From Hyparrhenia diplandra (taxonomy: Eukaryota > Streptophyta > Magnoliopsida > Poales > Poaceae): a DNA stretch of 64,000 nucleotides. Below are positions 58,751-64,000 of this stretch, in pieces (positions within the stretch are counted from its first letter, which is position 1; each line of letters begins with the position of its first letter). The stretch covers positions 2,290,264-2,354,263 of the forward strand of contig JADLZK010001918.1 in NCBI GenBank assembly GCA_015847255.1, written 5' to 3'. A model generated the notes under the pieces. The model was given only the letters and a program-made list of their open reading frames with translations. It was not told where the DNA came from and did not search any database. Position numbers and translations under genes: made by a program.

Positions 58751-59113
58751 AGCCAATTTGCCGTGGGCATCGGGCGCCGCCATCAGGGGAGGAGGAGGCC
58801 GGTGGCCGAAGCAAAGCAACTCCGCCTACTGCCCCCCTACCCCCGTAGGCCCGTACGTTCCCACTGCGGGAGCGCGGGATGGAATCCGACGGGTGGCCGC
58901 GCGCGGGAGGCAACCAGAGGCGCGGCGGGCACGCCGATTCCTTCCTTGCCGCCGCGGCCGCTCGGCAGTCGCGTGCGCCCGCCGCTTTAACCGCCGCGGC
59001 TTTGTATTGTATTCGCTAGCCGACCAATGGTTGTGTAAGGGCTGCCGCCAGCGGGGAGCCAGGACGCGCCGGCAGCATCAGAAGCCGCAGCTGTTGGAAG
59101 AAGAAGAGGAGCC

Positions 59114-60248
59114 ATGGGGGAGGAGGAGGAGGTCGCGTTCACGCCCACCTGGGTGGTGGCCATCGTATGCTTCGTCGTCGTCTCCATCGCTCGCCGCCGA
59201 GCGCCTCCCACTACCTTGGCAAGGTGCGTGGTCTATCGATGCGGGCGGATGCGCCGTTTCTCCGTAAAGTTATGGATCTGGTTACGAAAACCCGGCGGAT
59301 GTACTGATTGATAGAATAGAATAACAAGAGTTTTGGATTTCACTTGATGGGAATCAGGGCGACGTGCTCCCTTTCTGCCTGCCATCGGTCTCGGTTCAAG
59401 CTTGCGCTGGCCATATCTGGCTCTGGTTAGCTTAGCAGTTCTAGCTAAATTGATCAACTTATGATGGAGACGATTGACATGCTTTAGAGGTTATTGAATT
59501 TGGGAGAATGTGGATTCTGCCTAACCTGTGTGGCTGTTTTTACACCTGAAGTTTCCTTCTAAAGGAAACTGGAGTTGGAACCTACTCCTTCCATTCCAAA
59601 TTGTAGGTTGTTTTAATTTTTGTCCCAAGTCAAACATTTTTTTAACTTTTGCCAAGTTTATAGAAAAATTGCATCAAATTAGTCTCATTAAATCCACCAT
59701 GAAATAGGTCTTGATATTGCATTTTATTTGGTATTGTAGATGTTAATATATTTTTTCTATGTTAAACCTGATCAAAAGTGAAGTTTGCCTTAGTACAAAA
59801 TCAAAACAACCTACATGTTGGAATGGAGGAACTAGATAACTAGCATGGTAGGCTACAACTCACGGCTCATATTCTATAGTATCTGTAAGGGGGGTGAATT
59901 ATGAAGTGGGAATTAAAAATTTGTCCATTCACCCATCATGTCATTTTTTTTCCTTTAAGTATACCTTATTTTATTAGCATCTATTTCTGTTTATCTTCCC
60001 TAACTATCTTATGATTCAGTAAGCTCCACATAGCTGGATGCTGTTTCGCCTAAAAAAAGCTGGCTGCTGTTTGGGTTGAAGGACTATTGTTTTTTTAATT
60101 AAGAAAACTCCATTGAAATGGCAATTTGAATATTCAGCGTATTTTATTTGGTGACCTTTTGCTTTTTTTTTTCACCTTTTACTCGTGCAGTATCTGAAGC
60201 ATAAAGAGCAGAAAGCACTGTTTTCAGCTCTACAGAGAGAAAAAGAAG
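59114..60248 (+). pseudogene. MLO-like gene, first two exons, frame broken
   Basis: Exon 1 (59114-59223) encodes MGEEEEVAFTPTWVVAIVCF and the rest of the first membrane helix, ending with codons matching HYLGK before a GTGCGT donor. Exon 2 (60191-60248, after GTGCAG) encodes YLKHKEQKALFSALQREKE. MLO proteins are seven-helix plasma-membrane proteins; these motifs are the extracellular N-terminus, helix 1 and start of the first cytoplasmic loop. About two bases are missing after VVSI and two more near the ERL-LHYL codons, which puts exon 1 out of frame. The expected next exon (ELMLLGFISLLL type) was not found before 64000, so either the gene is truncated, its third exon lies outside, or this is a captured fragment. 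A GC-rich leader (58760-59113) precedes the ATG. Confidence 0.72.
59585..59832. mobile_element. Stowaway-like MITE in the first MLO intron, 248 bp
   Basis: Ends CTCCTTCCATTCCAAATTGT and ACATGTTGGAATGGAGGAAC, with TA at 59583-59584 and 59833-59834. Confidence 0.85.
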
Positions 60249-63200
60249 GTAGTATTCTTGGGAGATCTTGATTGCAGTGAAAATTTATCAATATCCATAG
60301 AGCCATCGATCGACCATCTTTTGTGCATTGTCAACTGAAAAGCACTAAATAAAAGCATTGCTGCTCGGTATAGCATGGAGATTTTGTTAGTTGATTAGAT
60401 ATCTGAACTATGTAGGAGAACTGTGTGTGATTTCATTTAACAAAGAGTATAATAAAGATAAAAACAGCATAGCTGAAGGAAATAATGCAAGTGGTTGGAT
60501 ATGTTTTCATGCCCAAGGGTGGTGCATTTCAATTTGTGGTTTTTGCACGTATTTTGTTTTATTTTGTCTAATGTGGTTCTATGGTTATGCTTGCTTGAAC
60601 TAATGCTTCTGATTCATTTCTTTCGTCCTGAGCCCTCCCCTTCTTTATTGTTAGTATTTGCATTCCAGAACTTCTACTGCCTTCATGGTTCCATGCAAGA
60701 GAGGCAAACACACAGTTGCGTATAGAAGGAGCCAAAATTTGCAAGAATAAATGGGGTTAGGTATATCATATTTTCATATATTAAATGAGTCTAGCATGTT
60801 GGATCATAGGTTTTCTGTCATTTCAAACAAATGTAAAGTAGTGTTGTGCAAAAATGTTTTCAAGAATGAACATAGTGAAAGCAATAGGCCTGATCTGTTT
60901 TAGGGTGATGTTCCCTACTATCATTGGAGGTATACATCAGCTTCACATTTCATATATTTGTACTTGGTTTAGTCCATGTTGTGTTCTGCGCTACAACAGT
61001 GTTACTTTTTTGTGGGGCAAGGTAATCTGTGAATAGATTTTGTGTTGCTATGATATGTTTGTAGTGGCAAAATAAACTTTACAGTTGAAAATTTGTTAGA
61101 TGAGAAAGTGGAAGCATTGGGAAACAGAAATTTGCAGAGAAGTACAGGAGAGATGGGTACGCTTATCTACCTATCTTCCTTGTTTCCTTTATTTAATATT
61201 AAAAGATACTTTGTAGGTTCCCAAATTTTTGTTACAATAAATACATTTTATGATAATTTCCCTTGAATACATAATGCAGAGCAAAAATATTGGCTCTTTT
61301 CAGCCAGCTTTGTGGTATTGAAGATACAAGTGAATATAGAGGCTGTCCTAGAAATTAGGTTCTTGGCGCTAAATGTGCAAAAAATATGGGTCCCTAAAAT
61401 TTGAAAAATTCATATAACCAAAGTATATTTTTGTTATTATTATACAGCTGCGCTAAAAGCACAGAACATATACATGAATTCTGTAATGATTTTAAACAAA
61501 ACCAGGTAACTAATGAATGAAACAATACATGGATTCTAGATTTATAGCAAGATAATAAATAATTAAATAAGTTTGACCTTTAATACTTATTGGCTTTGCC
61601 GAGGCTTTTGCTTCTAGTTCTAGTCTTGTACTCTAGGCCATGGGCTAATCACCATGCTTAATTTCTCATGCACACTTAGTGTTTATGTAATCAACATTTG
61701 GAGACGGCAAATTTTGTGCCTTTTGTGGTTGCCCCTGGTAATGCAGAGAGCATAGCTGAGGGCTAGGGTGGACTATGCCTACCCCCACCCCTGCCGAACA
61801 ACAACAAAATCTTCGTTCACAAATTAACACTAGTAAATTGTACCGGTTTCGAATTTTAGGAGTTCAATCACTTATAGGTTGCCCCTGCTGCTTTTGTCTG
61901 GCTCCGCCACGATCTCCATGGCGCCAACCGGCAAATGCCTCAATTTATCTGGAAACTGCAATACCACCAATTGAATTAACAATGGTATTCCCAACTTTCT
62001 TTGAAAGCATTGGATTGAAAAATTAAGTTGCGTGAAGTTGTATGTCGCTCATGCTCTTTTTCCTGCTCTGAACTTTCTTTAAACACTTGCTTTAACATCA
62101 CCACATCCGGTTGTTCATTACTGTGTGTGCTCCAGGCATTTGATATACTCATGTCCAACAGAGATGGGCTGTCCATTTCTCTCTCTCTCTTCTCTTCATG
62201 CCCTTTTCTTCGCAAATCCTGCAGTGATTATGTGGACGTATTGCTGCCTATTCTTGCTGCCAGTTTTCTGGTGGATGTTCTGCATCTTCATAAGTAATCC
62301 ACAAACAAAAAGGCAGTGCTGCACTGAGCAGTGATATCTTAGAACAAGTGGCATTTCGGCATGAATCGTCTGTCAGTAAGTGCCTAGTTTTGCCATTGAT
62401 CGAATGACTATTGATGCATTAAAGTTCGGATTACCAATCATTTTTCATCTCTTGATAAAATGATTTGTGTTCATCGAACTATGTACTAGAAAGTTGTCAA
62501 AAGAACTATTCTCGTCTTTCGTTTTGGGTGAAATATTACCACTTCACTAGTCTTAGCTCACTGTTTTGTTTCTTTGCCATATTGATGAAAATTGACGTTT
62601 GCAGTACAGCAAGCAAGGAGAATGAAGGACAAGGGACACCATTGAGTATTGTTGTGCGACATCGGGACCACTAAGAATTTGTACCGCGAGCGGACACAGG
62701 GATTTTTGGATGAGGCTGGCTGTTGTAAGCTGGATAGTAAGTCATCTGCTTAACCAATCTTATTGCCCAAATCAGTTAAGTAGAATCTATCTGCTAACTT
62801 GAGGGCATGAGTGTTTATCTCAAAAGCATGCAGTGTGGATGTATGCTTTTGACTACAATACCTATTCATTAGCATTACAAGCAGATTTACTGAAGACAGA
62901 TATATGAACTTCTATTAACAGGCACTAAAATAACAGAACATGAACACATTAATCATTAGGACTTCCAACCAACAATTTTGCACATATGTGCCTTTTCACT
63001 AGAAACAGGACTGCTTTTCCTTCTAAGATTTTGGCTACTAAAAACACTTGGCCCAAAAAGTATATAAACCATGTGCATAAAATGCATTTTATATATCATA
63101 TTTGAAACTGCTCATGTTTCCAATTTCTACAATCAATCAGTGTCCTGGTGTAACATTCCTTTTAGTCTATTGTGATGAGCTGCTTCCTGCAAGATTGTGT

Positions 63201-64000
63201 TCTCAAGATCACATAGTTTTGTGTTTTGTTTTTGTTGTTCCATTTTGAGTGAATCACACATGTATGTTTATGGTACTTATGCTCTGTTTTGGGGTTTTCT
63301 GGAGCCGATTGTTGATCAGTTTTTCGATTAGTGTCATTCTTGTACAATTTACAGAGAAACTTTTATCAACATGTTGCAGACTGCATTCTTGAAGCAATTT
63401 CTCATGATTCAGTGGTAAATCAGATTATATGAAGCACTTAGATCAGCTTTTTGTAAATTGGTATGATATATAAACATTTTAGTTTCATTTGTACTCATTC
63501 GTTTTCGCATCTGTCTGTATTTCTGCTGGAGCTAATTGGGTATATGTATGTTCTTTTCATTTCCAGAAACACTATCCCAGGAAACCAGATTTTGTTTCCA
63601 CAAAATACATGATTAGCTGTTGAACATGAGTTTAAAGAGTTGTTAGTATCAGGTTGGTGTATTTAGAGAAAGGTTCCATGTTTCCTTAAACATAAGTGAT
63701 CTTACATGAGTTACCCTTTTGTGCAGCTGGTACCTGTGGCTCTTGTAATCTTCTTCCTGCTGCTGAATATAAATGGTAAATTCACCTAGCCTATAATTTT
63801 CTTCACGTCTTAGGAATTCTAAAGCAGGAAGAAGCATTCACTATATATCAGTAGCTATTCTTACGCTGAAGCTTCTGTTTTGCACTCTGTAATTTATATG
63901 CCAACTCCTATAGTTTTGCATAACTTTGGTGATTATTGATTTGTCAGTGGGATGGTCTATTTGGTTTGTGCCTATCAACATATAGAATTATCATTGCTTT
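60249..64000. other. AT-rich tail of the window, no gene recognised
   Basis: Some short segments have AG/GT borders and open frames, for example 62136-62175 (AFDILMSNRDG), 62222-62295 (DYVDVLLPILAASF) and 63727-63775. They may be exons of an unidentified gene on the plus strand, but I cannot link them to MLO or to each other with confidence. Confidence 0.35.

Overview
The window is nuclear DNA from a grass (Poaceae). Support comes from spliced genes with GT-AG introns, a cellulose synthase C-terminus, an MLO-type gene start, non-RD LRR receptor kinases of the Xa21-like type, and grass transposon families (PIF/Harbinger, Stowaway, hAT, Helitron, Ty3-type LTR elements, L1-type LINE). The species cannot be named from the sequence alone.

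Layout. 1-14.3 kb: two related LRR receptor-kinase pseudogenes (1-1305, cut by the window edge; 10357-14301) separated by a 5.5-kb PIF/Harbinger transposon (3773-9282). The transposon has TTA target duplications, a decayed transposase, a decayed Myb-like ORF1, and an unexpected third, intact ORF. 14.8-20.3 kb: a 0.77-kb hAT element, a cellulose synthase C-terminal fragment, and a 0.9-kb Helitron whose empty site survives in an adjacent tandem duplicate. 21.8-24.1 kb: a six-exon gene that reads through without a break (316 codons) and a partial tandem copy of it. 27.0-47.5 kb: a nested block. A small hAT-like element was split by an ORF1-only LINE, which itself holds two solo LTRs, and by a 14.5-kb Ty3-type LTR retrotransposon. 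The retrotransposon has gag and two protease-like segments, no recognisable reverse transcriptase or integrase, and an intron-containing block of host gene exons (exosome RRP43 C-terminus plus unidentified exons). 47.5-58 kb: MITEs, fold-back elements, a third receptor-kinase pseudogene (50.37-52.25 kb) and tandem repeats. 59.1-60.25 kb: the first two exons of an MLO-like gene with small frame-breaking indels. 60.3-64 kb: AT-rich sequence in which I recognise no gene.

Two themes recur. Every coding region except the 316-codon gene and the small Harbinger ORF carries 1-2 base indels, so either decay is general or the consensus is noisy. At least six loci show a direct repeat of about 12-18 bp around only about 11-40 bp ending in a poly-A or poly-T tract, as expected of extremely 5'-truncated retroposon insertions. 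The block reads as a pericentromere-like or intergenic transposon-rich region with few working genes, not as a functional gene cluster.
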